Origin: JBHIKY01 sp042139015
GTDB lineage: Bacteria > Bacillota > Bacilli > Bacillales > Marinococcaceae
Direction: 5' to 3'
Length of the DNA: 64,000 nucleotides
NCBI RefSeq assembly: GCF_042139015.1
Contig: NZ_JBHIKY010000018.1
Coordinates: forward strand, 10,049 to 74,048
In this document: positions 33,443 through 42,380 of the stretch, piece after piece
Layout: each line of letters opens with the position of its first letter
Numbering within the stretch: the stretch's first letter is position 1
The notes under the pieces: model-generated
Databases searched by the model: none
Told to the model about the DNA's origin: nothing
What the model saw: only the letters and a program-made list of their open reading frames with translations
Translations under genes and position numbers: made by a program

Positions 33443-34261
33443 ATGGAGTGGAAAAACATTCTTCGCGGCATGGCGATGGGAGCAAGTGATATTATTCCAG
33501 GTGTCAGCGGGGGAACCGTGGCGCTTGTTCTCGGTATTTATTACCGGCTGATTGAAGCTATTAATCTATTGTTTTCCAGACGCTGGAAGGAACAAATCAT
33601 ATTTTTTATTCCGCTCGGACTCGGAATATTGCTGGCAATCTTTAGTTTAAGCAATTTGCTGGAATGGCTGCTGCATGAGTATCCAGAGCCCACTTTCGCC
33701 TTTTTTCTGGGCTTAATATTAGGGACAATTCCATTTTTACTGAAGGAAGCTGACTTCTCTAATACGTTTTACATGAAACACTACCTTATATTGGCTGCGG
33801 CTGCTGCAATTGTTATTTCCTCCGGAGTGCTGCAGGGAGATAAAGAAGGTCCCGTAATGCAGTCTTTAGGAACATCCGATTTTGTACTTTTATTTTTTTC
33901 CGGCTGGCTTGCCAGTTCTGCGATGATACTTCCTGGTATCAGCGGTTCATTTGTGCTTCTGATTATAGGAGTGTACCCTACTGTGTTGAGCGCTGTGTCT
34001 AATTTAAACCTTCCTGTAATTGTGGTTGTAGGAAGCGGAGTTGTTATCGGCATACTTGTCATGAGTAAGTTCCTTCATTATTTACTCCGAAATCATATTA
34101 CAGGAACATACTCCGTAATGACGGGTTTTCTTATCGGCTCTCTATTTGTTATCTTTCCCGGCATCGCCGACAGTGCGCTGATTGTTCTGTACAGTGTAAT
34201 CACATTCGCTGGGGGACTGGCGATTGCAATATATCTTGGAAAAGTAGATAGAACTTCCTAA
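33443..34261 (+). CDS. popT: DUF368 protein, probable undecaprenyl-phosphate translocase PopT
   Basis: A roughly 272-residue polytopic membrane protein that fits DUF368 throughout. Repeated signatures G-A-S-D-I-I-P-G-V-S-G-G-T near residue 13 and a second copy, S-A-M-I-L-P-G-I-S-G-S near 163, show the family's internal duplication. DUF368 proteins (PopT) move undecaprenyl phosphate back across the membrane so the carrier can be reused; in Vibrio this matters at alkaline pH. The ATG at 33443 has AAAGGAG eight bases before it, better than the upstream ATG at 33419. A possible substitute for the broken DedA gene. Confidence 0.9.
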   Translation: MEWKNILRGMAMGASDIIPGVSGGTVALVLGIYYRLIEAINLLFSRRWKEQIIFFIPLGLGILLAIFSLSNLLEWLLHEYPEPTFAFFLGLILGTIPFLLKEADFSNTFYMKHYLILAAAAAIVISSGVLQGDKEGPVMQSLGTSDFVLLFFSGWLASSAMILPGISGSFVLLIIGVYPTVLSAVSNLNLPVIVVVGSGVVIGILVMSKFLHYLLRNHITGTYSVMTGFLIGSLFVIFPGIADSALIVLYSVITFAGGLAIAIYLGKVDRTS

Positions 34262-34447
34262 TATCAACGGTTTGAGCTGGGTAAACACCCTTTCTCAAAC
34301 CGTTATTTATTTCTTAACACAGTCACAGCGCTGCTAATTACCTTCTTTTTTCCTGCCCAATAATTATAATTATGCTTCTTTTATCCTATTTTAAAGACAT
34401 AGGTTTCCGGGAATAGAAGATTAGCATGTTAGGAGGTGACTCTATCA

Positions 34448-35509
34448 ATGCCTTCCAATAAAGAATTAAAGTCTTTATTAAATAAAAATTCTGTTTTATC
34501 GTGGCATGGGAAGCTTGAAAAAATAACAAAGAATATTCCGGAAAATAAAAACCGCGGAGGTCTTGATCCTAGAGTCAAAGAAATTTTGTCATCCCAGTCA
34601 AGCGGCCATCTAAAAAAAATAATAGACGCAGAAAACCTGATGGAAATAAGAAATAAAAAAATTAGAAACCGTGACTTATCTCCTTCTATTTCTACAGAAG
34701 AGAGAGAAATTAAATTAGAAGACAGGTCTATTCCAATTAGAATTTATAACCGCCAGCATTCCAAAAGACTTCCGCTGATTATTTACTATCATGGAGGGGG
34801 CTTTTTTAGCGGAGATATGAATATGGTGGAGAATCCTTGTAAATGGCTGGCATCGGAAGCCGAAGCAGTTGTTATCTCTGTAGAGTATCGTCTCGCCCCC
34901 GAGCATCCTTATCAAGATGGGCTGAACGATTGTTATGAGGCACTTCACTGGGCTTACGAGCATGCAGATGAGATTTTGATTGATCGGGAAAATATTGGGC
35001 TGATAGGCGATAGCGTAGGAGGAAATTTAGCACTGGGAGTTAACCTTTTAAGCAAGGACAAGGAATGGAATATTAAACATGTAGGGCTGATTTATCCTTT
35101 GCTTGATTTGACTGATTTCGCCGGGGATAAATGGAGTTTGAAGCAATATAATTTATCTTTGGATGAAGCTATTATCCGGCATGAACTGACTAATATTAGA
35201 CAATCTATATTTTTCATTCAATCCGTATATTTAAACGACCTGGCTGAAGCCTTCACCCCACTTGTTTCTCCACTGCGAAGCAATCATAATCATGATTTCG
35301 CAGCCGCCACTATTATCACAGCTGAATATGATTATTTAAAAATTCAAGGACAGGAATTCGCAAACCAAATGGCAGACGCCGATGTCGCCGTTCGTCATAT
35401 TGAATACAAAGGGATGACTCATTCCTTTATTGAAAATTTTGGTCTTTATCCTCAGGCTGAAGATTCTCTCAGCGAAATTGCCAATCATTTTAAAGAAGTC
35501 ATTCACTGA
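34448..35509 (+). CDS. Alpha/beta hydrolase, hormone-sensitive lipase type esterase
   Basis: A 353-residue esterase. The oxyanion motif H-G-G-G-F is at about 115-119 and the nucleophile elbow G-D-S-V-G-G has Ser189. An Asp in A-E-Y-D-Y-L and His in M-T-H-S-F complete the triad. About 90 charged residues precede the core, as in cap-bearing HSL enzymes. No signal peptide, so a cytoplasmic carboxylesterase acting on short acyl esters is likely. The ATG at 34448 has AGGAGG 11 bases before it; a GTG at 34436 overlaps that site. AT-rich codon use compared with its neighbours may point to recent gain. Confidence 0.87.
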   Translation: MPSNKELKSLLNKNSVLSWHGKLEKITKNIPENKNRGGLDPRVKEILSSQSSGHLKKIIDAENLMEIRNKKIRNRDLSPSISTEEREIKLEDRSIPIRIYNRQHSKRLPLIIYYHGGGFFSGDMNMVENPCKWLASEAEAVVISVEYRLAPEHPYQDGLNDCYEALHWAYEHADEILIDRENIGLIGDSVGGNLALGVNLLSKDKEWNIKHVGLIYPLLDLTDFAGDKWSLKQYNLSLDEAIIRHELTNIRQSIFFIQSVYLNDLAEAFTPLVSPLRSNHNHDFAAATIITAEYDYLKIQGQEFANQMADADVAVRHIEYKGMTHSFIENFGLYPQAEDSLSEIANHFKEVIH

Positions 35510-35573
35510 TAGTCGGCATCACAAGGATTTGTTAAAAAAACGAGATTTCGCAGTCTCTGAAGAGTGAACAATG

Positions 35574-35603
35574 CTTCCGATTAATGATAAGTCGGAAGTT
35601 TTT
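35574..35603 (+). terminator. Terminator of the esterase gene
   Basis: CTTCCGA, loop, TCGGAAG followed by TTTTT, 65 bases after the stop. Confidence 0.8.
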
Positions 35604-35733
35604 CTTTGTTTGTATTAGAAACTATCCGCTGCTCGGAGTTGACTCCTTGTGCTTCTGGACTTCTCCCAGGATGAAGCCGACATCAGGTATGTTATTTGCC
35701 TGTATGGCGGGGTTTTGGGCTTGTTTTTCGGCC

Positions 35734-35756
35734 GATAGCGGAACTCATGTCCGGCA
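35734..35756 (+). repeat. Dispersed intergenic repeat, copy 2 (right-hand motif)
   Basis: GATAGCGGAACTCATGTCCG followed by GCA, the same motif as in copies at 3519, 44905 and 61236-61291. Confidence 0.6.
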
Positions 35757-35857
35757 AATCCAAAAAAAAGAGGCTGTTTGGAGCCATTAACTGCACAATG
35801 TCCACAGAATCAGCTGTTCCTGTCCCAGCCTCCTTATTTGCAGATACCACTAGAAGC

Positions 35858-36229
35858 TTAGGCTTTTAGCACAGCCACAACGAGCATTACCCAGCCTGCG
35901 ATAAATGCAGTCCCGCCAATTGGTGTAATGGCGCCGAGCCAGGAGATACCTGTAAAAGCCATTGTATACAAACTTCCGGAAAAAATAATGATACCTGTAA
36001 ATAAAAGCCCGCCTGCCCATCCAAGCGATGCTGAGCTTCCTGCGTATGCTGCTGCGAGTCCAATTGCAAGAAGGCCAAGGGCGTGCATGATGTGATATTG
36101 TACTGCTGTCTGGTAGACCTCCATTAATCGTTCTGACAGCTTTCCCTCCAGACCATGTGCCCCGAAGGCACCAAAACCAACCGCTGCAGCTGCGTTAATT
36201 GCTCCTAATATGACAAATAGCTTCCACAT
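35858..36229 (-). CDS. ywdK: DUF423 membrane protein, YwdK type
   Basis: A 123-residue protein with four predicted membrane segments. It starts with F-V-I-L-G-A-I-N-A-A-A-A-V and has the G-A-F-G-A-H-G-L motif near residue 21, then Y-H-I-M-H-A-L-G near 46 and T-P-I-G-G near 103, all typical for DUF423 (B. subtilis YwdK). Function unknown. It follows ywdI by 32 bases on the same strand, as in B. subtilis, where ung (ywdG) is also close. ATG with GAGAGGG seven bases upstream. Confidence 0.88.
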   Translation of the reverse strand: MWKLFVILGAINAAAAVGFGAFGAHGLEGKLSERLMEVYQTAVQYHIMHALGLLAIGLAAAYAGSSASLGWAGGLLFTGIIIFSGSLYTMAFTGISWLGAITPIGGTAFIAGWVMLVVAVLKA

Positions 36230-36261
36230 ATCAATTCCCTCTCTTTTGCAATAATGATGTC

Positions 36262-36558
36262 CTAAAAATCAAGCAGATTTCCACTAGTTGAAGGGATTTC
36301 ATTTTTCTTTGGTTCTTTCACCGCTTTTACTGGTGCTTCGTAGGCAGGCGCCTGCATATGCGTGTTCAGCTGCCGGGTTCTTTCTGCAGGGACAGACGCC
36401 TGTTTGCCCCCGCCTGAAGATAGCAGCACCTCGCAATAAGCCTTTAATACCCTGGCGTGGTCTTTGACCTTCATTTCATTATCATCTTCGGCCTGTTCTG
36501 CAAGCTGCATAAGTTCTTCTTCCATTTTTTCAATTAACGTTTGGGCGGAAATATCCAT
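36262..36558 (-). CDS. ywdI: YwdI family protein
   Basis: A 98-residue hydrophilic protein of the YwdI/DUF5327 family. The first 45 residues look helical with an acidic face (K-M-E-E-E-L-M-Q-L-A-E-Q-A), followed by R-V-L-K-A-Y-C-E-V-L and a low-complexity tail ending G-N-L-L-D-F, a typical end for this family. Function is not known. It precedes ywdK in the same order as B. subtilis. ATG with AGGTGA seven bases upstream. Confidence 0.8.
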   Translation of the reverse strand: MDISAQTLIEKMEEELMQLAEQAEDDNEMKVKDHARVLKAYCEVLLSSGGGKQASVPAERTRQLNTHMQAPAYEAPVKAVKEPKKNEIPSTSGNLLDF

Positions 36559-36661
36559 ATGTGCTTCACCTGCCCTTTTACCTTAGTAAATTTACTTTTT
36601 TGATTATATCACAATGTGGATTCACTCTAAAAACGAAGGTACTAATACCAAACGAATTCAA

Positions 36662-36707
36662 TAAAAAGAGCCAAATTTCTGCATCTACTCAGAAATTCGA
36701 CTCTCTT
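36662..36707 (-). terminator. Terminator of the oligoendopeptidase gene
   Basis: On the minus strand AAGAG-AGTCGAATTTCTG pairs with CAGAAATTTGGCTCTT and is followed by TTTTA. It lies just after the stop at 36712. Confidence 0.75.
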
Positions 36708-36711
36708 ATAC

Positions 36712-38502
36712 TTATTTCGTTAATTCAAGAAATCTTTTTGTGTCATTCAATAAGGACCGCGCTGCCTGTTTCCAAAAATCTTGTTGTGTAAGGTCTTTCT
36801 GTAAATGCTTTTCAGCGAGATCCTCGACGCTCATGCTTGCTGTATCGCGGAGAAGAGCTACGTACTTGTTTTCAAACGACTCCCCTTCCTCCTTCGCTCG
36901 TGCGTAAATTCCCATACTGAACAAATAACCAAACGTGTATGGGAAATTATAAAAAGGAACGTTTGTGGTGTGAAAATGAAGCTTTGCCGCCCAGAAATGC
37001 GGATGATAGGAAGCAAGCTCTCCACAGTAAGCCTCTTTCTGTGCTTCCACCATAAGCTCACTTATTTCCGAAGCCGTCAGCCAGCCATCTTTTCTTGCTT
37101 CATAAAATCTCGTTTCAAAAAGAAAACGGGAATGTAAATTCATGAAGAAGGCCAGCCCGCGGTTGAGCTTCGCATCGAGCAGTGAAATCTCTTCTTCCTT
37201 AGAAGAAGCATTTTCGATAGACGCGTCCGCCACAATCTGTTCTGCAAATGTTGACGCTGTTTCAGCCACATTCATCGCATACTTCGTTGCAAAGTATGGG
37301 AGGCCCTTCATCGCGTATTGATGATAGGCATGGCCCAGCTCATGCGCAAGTGTGGCAAGATTGGAAGGTGTTCCTTCATAGGTCATAAAAATTCTTGTTT
37401 CATCCGATACAGGAAGGGTCGTGCAGAACCCTCCCGGCCGTTTATTTTCGCGGTCTTCCGCTTCAATCCAGTTTTTTTGAAATGCCATGTCTGTAAATGT
37501 AGAAAGCTTGGGACTAAAGGCTGCAAACTGCTGCGAAATTGTCTCAGCCCCGTCTTCATAAGAAATAAAGTCCGAAATTTCTCCGATGGGAGCGTGGACA
37601 TCATGCCATTCAAGCTGATCGACGCCAATCAGCTCCGCTTTGCGGCGCATGTACGGTATCAGATCTGCTTTCATATCCTCAATGGCGCCCCACATCGCAT
37701 CCAATGTATCTTTAGACATTCTATTAATCATCAGCGGTTCTTTTAACGGGTCTTCCCAGCCTCGTTTTTCATATAAGCTCAATCGAAACCCGGACAAATG
37801 ATTGAGCGTTTCAGCAAACAAGTCTGCACGGCTGCTCCACGCCTTCTCCCATTCCTCGAACATTTTCACTCTTGTAGGACGGTGGGAGCTTTCCAGCTTA
37901 TTCTGTGCCTGTCCTGCGGACAGCTGCTTCGTTTCGCCATTTTCGTCGAAAGGAATCTTTAATGAGCTGACAATGGTGTTATACATTTCGCCCCAGCCGT
38001 GGTACCCGTCCTGGGCGAGGGCGTTTGCGAGCTTTTCTTGCTCTGAAGAAAGCTTATCCTCCGTCCACTCTCTTTTTTCACGGATGTAAAAAGTGAGTCC
38101 TTCCAGTGCTTCCAGCTTCAAGAGTGCTTCAAATGTTTCCTCTGTCATTTCAGAGATGTGATCTTCCATCTGAGTCATACATGCACCGATACGGATACGA
38201 TATGGCTTAAGATTGGCCTGCCATTGTTTTGCTTTCTCATCATGGACGTTTTCAGCGGTCAAGCACCCTGCAAAGGAGCCCGCTTCCTGCATTCTTGCCA
38301 TCAGCCCCTGCAGCTCCAGCAGCAGAGCCGCCCACTCCTCCATCTGCTCATTTGTTTCCGGGACAACAGCAGCGACAAGCTTTTCTTCCAATACCGATAA
38401 ATCATTATGTAATTGATGTACAAATTTCTTAAGTTCTTCTGAGCTGCTTCCGCCTTTAAAAAGGGAGTCAAGATCCCACCGTTTAGATAATGTCTTGCTC
38501 AT
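36712..38502 (-). CDS. M3 family oligoendopeptidase (PepF/PepB type)
   Basis: A 596-residue cytoplasmic zinc metallopeptidase that cuts short peptides. The zinc motif H-E-L-G-H-A-Y-H is at about residue 385, with a downstream Glu in M-N-V-A-E-T-A-S-T-F-A-E as third ligand. Length and the R-P-G-G-F-C-T-T block match the M3 oligoendopeptidase clade. No signal peptide. ATG with GAGGGG just upstream. It forms a single unit with a terminator of its own. Substrates are likely signalling or nutrient peptides, not determined by sequence. Confidence 0.92.
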   Translation of the reverse strand: MSKTLSKRWDLDSLFKGGSSSEELKKFVHQLHNDLSVLEEKLVAAVVPETNEQMEEWAALLLELQGLMARMQEAGSFAGCLTAENVHDEKAKQWQANLKPYRIRIGACMTQMEDHISEMTEETFEALLKLEALEGLTFYIREKREWTEDKLSSEQEKLANALAQDGYHGWGEMYNTIVSSLKIPFDENGETKQLSAGQAQNKLESSHRPTRVKMFEEWEKAWSSRADLFAETLNHLSGFRLSLYEKRGWEDPLKEPLMINRMSKDTLDAMWGAIEDMKADLIPYMRRKAELIGVDQLEWHDVHAPIGEISDFISYEDGAETISQQFAAFSPKLSTFTDMAFQKNWIEAEDRENKRPGGFCTTLPVSDETRIFMTYEGTPSNLATLAHELGHAYHQYAMKGLPYFATKYAMNVAETASTFAEQIVADASIENASSKEEEISLLDAKLNRGLAFFMNLHSRFLFETRFYEARKDGWLTASEISELMVEAQKEAYCGELASYHPHFWAAKLHFHTTNVPFYNFPYTFGYLFSMGIYARAKEEGESFENKYVALLRDTASMSVEDLAEKHLQKDLTQQDFWKQAARSLLNDTKRFLELTK

Positions 38503-38593
38503 TCATCCCCTCTGATTTATTTCGACATCCGTAATAAATCAAATGTACCATAAGTTACCGAAATGTTCATTATAAACCTGTATTTATCTATAG

Positions 38594-38637
38594 AAAAACC
38601 CGGATGCCGGTCGGCAGACCAGTATCCAGGTTTTTTT
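38594..38637 (-). terminator. Hairpin terminator between the oligoendopeptidase promoter and the small gene
   Basis: AAAAACCCGGAT (38594-38605) pairs with ATCCAGGTTTTTTT (38624-38637) with one mismatch around a second inner hairpin. T-runs on both strands; it closes the small minus-strand gene at 38640. Confidence 0.8.
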
Positions 38638-38639
38638 AA

Positions 38640-38825
38640 TTATTTCTCTATCACTGTGTAACCGTATGCTTCAATTTTTGAATATTCTTCTTCTTCTACT
38701 ACCCAAAAGTGCCCATCATTGTCTTTGACAACTAGTTCATTGTCAGATGCTTCCTGCTTAGCATCAGCTTCAGAATCATATTTTTTAGCAGGAATCTGCA
38801 AATCATCAATGATGATATATGCCAT
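38640..38825 (-). CDS. Small acidic protein of unknown function
   Basis: A 61-residue protein with no family I recognise. It is a mix of beta-like hydrophobic stretches (A-Y-I-I-I-D-D-L at the start; H-F-W-V-V-E-E in the middle; G-Y-T-V-I-E-K at the end) and acidic charge, no cysteines and no membrane segment. It may be a small single-domain fold. The ATG at 38825 has GGAGG eight bases before it; a GTG nine bases upstream overlaps that site. It has its own terminator and is preceded by a GlnR-like regulator gene reading the same way. Confidence 0.7.
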   Translation of the reverse strand: MAYIIIDDLQIPAKKYDSEADAKQEASDNELVVKDNDGHFWVVEEEEYSKIEAYGYTVIEK

Positions 38826-38912
38826 CGGTAACACCTCCAGTTAATTGGAAGTGTTCCCGTTCTATTTTTACCCTAAACGAATGTTTATTGAATGTCATCA
38901 AATTGTAAATAT

Positions 38913-39266
38913 TTACACTCCGTTTTCTGGTTTCTTATATTTATTTAAATGCGGCCGGAGTTTTTTTATGTCGGCGTTCTTTAACGAACTATTTTCCGGT
39001 TTGGAGTGGATGGTTTTCGTTTCTTCCCGTGCTGAAAGAACTGTCTTAATGCCAGCCATATTCAGTCCTCTGTCAATTAATTCTTTTATTTCTGCACATT
39101 GATCTATATCCGCCAATGAAAAAAGCCGCTGGTTTCCCTGATTTCTTTTTGGCTTAATTAACCCCTGCTCTTCATAATATCTAATCTGCCTGGCAGATAA
39201 TGATGTCAGCTCTTGAACAACGCTGATAGGAAAACATGCTGTATGGCGGGGAATATTACCTTTCAA
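38913..39266 (-). CDS. MerR family regulator of the GlnR/TnrA type
   Basis: A 117-residue regulator. Residues about 11-80 match the winged helix of GlnR: F-P-I-S-V-V-Q-E-L-T-S-L-S-A-R-Q-I-R-Y-Y-E-E-Q-G-L-I, then G-N-Q-R-L-F-S and G-L-N-M-A-G-I-K. GlnR and TnrA bind TGTNA-N7-TNACA sites and report glutamine synthetase feedback inhibition by a C-terminal tail; here the tail is short and different (K-K-L-R-P-H-L-N-K-Y-K-K-P). No glnA follows. It is about 3 kb from an ammonium transporter gene with such a site. TTG start with GGAGG five bases upstream. Confidence 0.82.
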   Translation of the reverse strand: MKGNIPRHTACFPISVVQELTSLSARQIRYYEEQGLIKPKRNQGNQRLFSLADIDQCAEIKELIDRGLNMAGIKTVLSAREETKTIHSKPENSSLKNADIKKLRPHLNKYKKPENGV

Positions 39267-39305
39267 CTCGCCCTCCTCCTTTTCCAGAATAAAATGCTCT
39301 TATGA

Positions 39306-40028
39306 TTACTTGTTTTGGCTGTTTAGATAGGCATATATATCCTGGAGGGTCTCAAACCCCCGCTTAATAACTTCCTGTTGTGTTTTTGCCCACAAATCTG
39401 CAGTGACGAGTGCATCGCCAAGAGCATGATGACGGTGTTTGATCGGAATGCTGTAGTAACCGCAGCAATCATCAAGATTGCTTACCGGAAGATCTGGAGC
39501 GGCAATTCGTAAAAGAAAAGATGTATCGAGCAGGCGGTGTTGAAATTGGACTCCGATCGCTTGATAGGAAGCATGCTGCAAAAATTTCTTTTCATGTCTT
39601 GCATGATGGGCTACAAGTAAATCCGTCTGAATAAACTCATAAAATTCCTTCAGGACGTCGGAAAGCTCCGGGGCTCCTTTTAACTCTTCTTTGGTTAAGC
39701 CGGTCAGAGAGGCCACCTCTTCCGATAAAGCATCCGGTTCGCACACAGGAGAATAATAAGTCTCTTCTTTATTCACCCTGCCTTCTCGAATTTTTACAGC
39801 GCCGATCGACAGTATTTTGTCTCCTCCGTCCGGGTAAAATCCGGAAGTTTCCAGGTCGAGAACAGTGATATCAAGCTCATTCAATGATTTGGTCAACGGC
39901 TGTTCTGCTTTTAGATCCTTTTGCAGCTGCCGGTAAAAAGACATATGCTGGGGGTTTGTCTGGTCAAGCGGTCCCCCCAGCTTGCCTGATACCTGGCGCA
40001 TCCATTGAAACATTTGATTCATTGCCAT
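39306..40028 (-). CDS. DnaQ-like 3'-5' exonuclease
   Basis: A 240-residue protein. The exonuclease fold begins at about residue 52 with V-L-D-L-E-T-S-G-F (ExoI Asp and Glu), then S-I-G-A-V-K-I, and ends with H-H-A-L-G-D-A-L-V-T (ExoIII type His and Asp). The first 50 residues are helical and might bind a partner. It degrades DNA or RNA from the 3' end by family. The start overlaps the stop of the GlnD-like gene (TAATG), with AGGTGA upstream, so translation is coupled. Last gene of the ammonium transporter operon. Confidence 0.87.
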   Translation of the reverse strand: MAMNQMFQWMRQVSGKLGGPLDQTNPQHMSFYRQLQKDLKAEQPLTKSLNELDITVLDLETSGFYPDGGDKILSIGAVKIREGRVNKEETYYSPVCEPDALSEEVASLTGLTKEELKGAPELSDVLKEFYEFIQTDLLVAHHARHEKKFLQHASYQAIGVQFQHRLLDTSFLLRIAAPDLPVSNLDDCCGYYSIPIKHRHHALGDALVTADLWAKTQQEVIKRGFETLQDIYAYLNSQNK

Positions 40029-41050
40029 TACTTTTCACCTGATTCTGCTAATTTTTTCGTTTGCTGAAAAAGGTGTTTTCCTTCTTTCAAAGCATGCTTT
40101 AGTTCATTTTTTTCGGTCTTTGATAATTTGTTAACAGGAATATAATGGACATCTTCATACGATTCCTGAGTATTCGTAAAAGACGAGCGTAATTCGAGCA
40201 GTTTTTGAAAAGCTGCTACTTTCCCTTTTAGATAAGGATGGGCCGTTTCGAGCTGACCAAGCCGTTCCGAGGTAGACACCGAATAAATCTGCTCTTTAAT
40301 GGCGAGAAGCCTTGCCGCGTGGACATACGGAAACAATCCGACATCCTTGATGTGAATATAACCGGTATATGGCCCTTTTTCTTCAGGAAGCAGCTTACCA
40401 AATGCATTCGTTCCGCGGTGCAGATAAGAGGTATTTTCAGATAATCTTTTTAAAAGTACCGGCTCCTTATCGGCATGCTGAAATACATGATCTTTTAAAC
40501 TTTTTAATAAAGAGGCCTTTCCGGCAAGCGCTCTTGCGTCAATAAAAGTAAGCAGATGCCGCAGCGTTTCCCACTTATCCTTTTCAATCCAATCATCAAT
40601 CTGCTGCTTCCAGTCTTCTACTCCGTGGCACCAGCGGGGATGCGATGCCATCACTTTTCCTTCACAGCGGGGATAACCTACATGAGCCATTCCTTCCCGG
40701 ATCTCTTCTCCAAGCTTTAGAAAATAGCTCTGATACTCCGCATCACTGCCTTCAAAAATGATGCCATGATCCTGGTCGCTCCAAATTGCCTGCTCCTGTC
40801 TGCCGGCACTTCCCATTAGAAAGAAAGCAAAGTGAGCAGGGGCTTTTCCCCGCTCACTTTCGGTAATTTGAAGGGCGAGAGCGGCCGATTCTAAAATCCA
40901 CCGGTCATGGGCATCATTTAGCTTTTCGGTGTTATCCGCAGCTCCCTTCATTTCCTGCTCTCTTTTTTGTTTAATTTCTTCATAGGAAGAAAAAGAAGGA
41001 TCGGGGAAAGTTTCTTCATTTTCCCCGGATCTTGAAGATAATGGTTTCAT
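40028..41050 (-). CDS. GlnD-like nucleotidyltransferase domain protein (DUF294 type)
   Basis: A roughly 340-residue protein with a nucleotidyltransferase core: G-S-A-G-R-Q-E-Q near residue 80 followed by S-D-Q-D-H-G-I-I, the G-S/D-x-D metal pattern of GlnD and DUF294 proteins. After it there is a helical domain (DUF294_C-like). It has no HD or ACT domains of full GlnD. GlnD modifies PII proteins, but no PII gene is in this operon. ATG at 41050 follows the amt stop by four bases; the ribosome site GGGAGC overlaps the amt end. Its target is unknown. Confidence 0.82.
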   Translation of the reverse strand: MKPLSSRSGENEETFPDPSFSSYEEIKQKREQEMKGAADNTEKLNDAHDRWILESAALALQITESERGKAPAHFAFFLMGSAGRQEQAIWSDQDHGIIFEGSDAEYQSYFLKLGEEIREGMAHVGYPRCEGKVMASHPRWCHGVEDWKQQIDDWIEKDKWETLRHLLTFIDARALAGKASLLKSLKDHVFQHADKEPVLLKRLSENTSYLHRGTNAFGKLLPEEKGPYTGYIHIKDVGLFPYVHAARLLAIKEQIYSVSTSERLGQLETAHPYLKGKVAAFQKLLELRSSFTNTQESYEDVHYIPVNKLSKTEKNELKHALKEGKHLFQQTKKLAESGEK

Positions 41051-41054
41051 CGTA

Positions 41055-42347
41055 TTACGCTCCCGTAATTTCATTTGATTTAGGAGACGAAGAAGTTGTC
41101 GAGGTTACATTTTCCGGATAACCATAACTTCCATGCTCACTAATATCGAGTCCCATAATCTCTTCTTCCTCCGATACGCGAAGTCCTCCAACAATTGATT
41201 TAGTAATTAAAAGCAGCACATACGAAGCGATAAAGGCAAACAATCCGCAGGCAACCACACTGATTGCCTGAACTCCGAGCTGAGCAAGACCTCCACCATA
41301 GAACAGGCCGGCCTGGCCTCCATTCATTTCAGCCAATTCAGGAGTAGCGAAAAATCCGGTAGAAAGAGTGCCCCACACACCAGCTGCACCGTGCACGGAC
41401 AGGGCGAAAATTGGATCATCGACACCAAGTTTTTCAAATAGCTTCATGCTGTAAAATACGAGAATTCCGCCAATAACACCGATTACTACTGCTGCCCATG
41501 GCTCAACGAAGGCACATGAAGCAGTAATGGCAACCAGCCCTGCAAGTGCGCCGTTTAACATGGTCGGCACGTCCGGTTTGCCAATAACAGCCCAGGCAAC
41601 TAACAGCGCTGCTACGGCTCCTGCTGCTGCGGCCAGCTGTGTGTTCAAAGCAACAAAACCGAAGAAGGAATCTGCAACTCCAAACGTACTACCTGCGTTA
41701 AAACCAAACCAGCCTACCCACAGAAGCAGCACACCTAATGCTGTAAACACCTGGTTGTGTCCGGCAAGCTCATTTGGAGAACCATCTTTGTTGTACTTAC
41801 CAATACGAGGCTTTAATAGAACTGTTGCAGCAAAGGCTGCCATTGCTCCTGTTAAGTGAACAACCGTAGAACCTGCGAAGTCTTGTTTCCCAAGCTCACC
41901 GATCCAGCCTGCGCCCCATACCCAGTGCGCGACAATTGGATAAACAAATGCGGAAAATAATACTGCAAATACGATGTAGGCACCGAGCTTCGCCCGTTCA
42001 GCAAAGCCGCCGAACGCAATGGTCAATGCAATTGCTGCAAAGGCCAGCTGGAAGATGAAATCAACCGAGCCGGATAAACCGTCAAACATAGTTTCATAAT
42101 CTCCAAAGAAGAAATCAGACAGACCAATAAATCCACCTGCACTGGATCCATAAATAAATCCATACCCTACTGCCCAAAAGACAAGCGATGCGATTCCTAA
42201 TGTAAAGATCGTTTTCCCGGCAATATGACCCGCGTTTTTCATTCGCGTCGAGCCGGCCTCCAAAAGAATAAATCCACCCTGCATTAAAACAACTAGAATA
42301 AATGCGATCATGATCCATAAATTATTCATGAGAAATTCTGCATCCAT
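41055..42347 (-). CDS. amt: Ammonium transporter
   Basis: A 430-residue AmtB/NrgA-type channel with 11 predicted membrane segments. The pore histidines are visible in D-F-A-G-S-T-V-V-H-L-T-G near residue 150 and S-V-H-G-A-A-G-V-W-G near 310, and the early M-Q-G-G-F-I-L-L-E-A-G-S block is typical. The last 30 residues are cytosolic. It starts an operon with a GlnD-like and a DnaQ-like gene rather than glnK (nrgB). An exact GlnR/TnrA box lies 34 bases upstream of the ATG. Confidence 0.95.
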   Translation of the reverse strand: MDAEFLMNNLWIMIAFILVVLMQGGFILLEAGSTRMKNAGHIAGKTIFTLGIASLVFWAVGYGFIYGSSAGGFIGLSDFFFGDYETMFDGLSGSVDFIFQLAFAAIALTIAFGGFAERAKLGAYIVFAVLFSAFVYPIVAHWVWGAGWIGELGKQDFAGSTVVHLTGAMAAFAATVLLKPRIGKYNKDGSPNELAGHNQVFTALGVLLLWVGWFGFNAGSTFGVADSFFGFVALNTQLAAAAGAVAALLVAWAVIGKPDVPTMLNGALAGLVAITASCAFVEPWAAVVIGVIGGILVFYSMKLFEKLGVDDPIFALSVHGAAGVWGTLSTGFFATPELAEMNGGQAGLFYGGGLAQLGVQAISVVACGLFAFIASYVLLLITKSIVGGLRVSEEEEIMGLDISEHGSYGYPENVTSTTSSSPKSNEITGA

Positions 42348-42380
42348 GTTTATTTGTTTCTCCCCTCTCTTATTTCTTTA

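Larger units (their letters stand above)
35510..35857. other. Convergent gap between the esterase and ywdK
   Basis: No gene. It has the esterase terminator at 35574-35603, a copy of the dispersed GATAGCGGAACTCATGTCCG repeat at 35734-35756, and a G-A-G-G-C-T-G type hairpin at about 35762-35833 reading towards the minus strand (CAGCCTC then TTTTTTTT), which probably ends ywdK. Confidence 0.65.
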
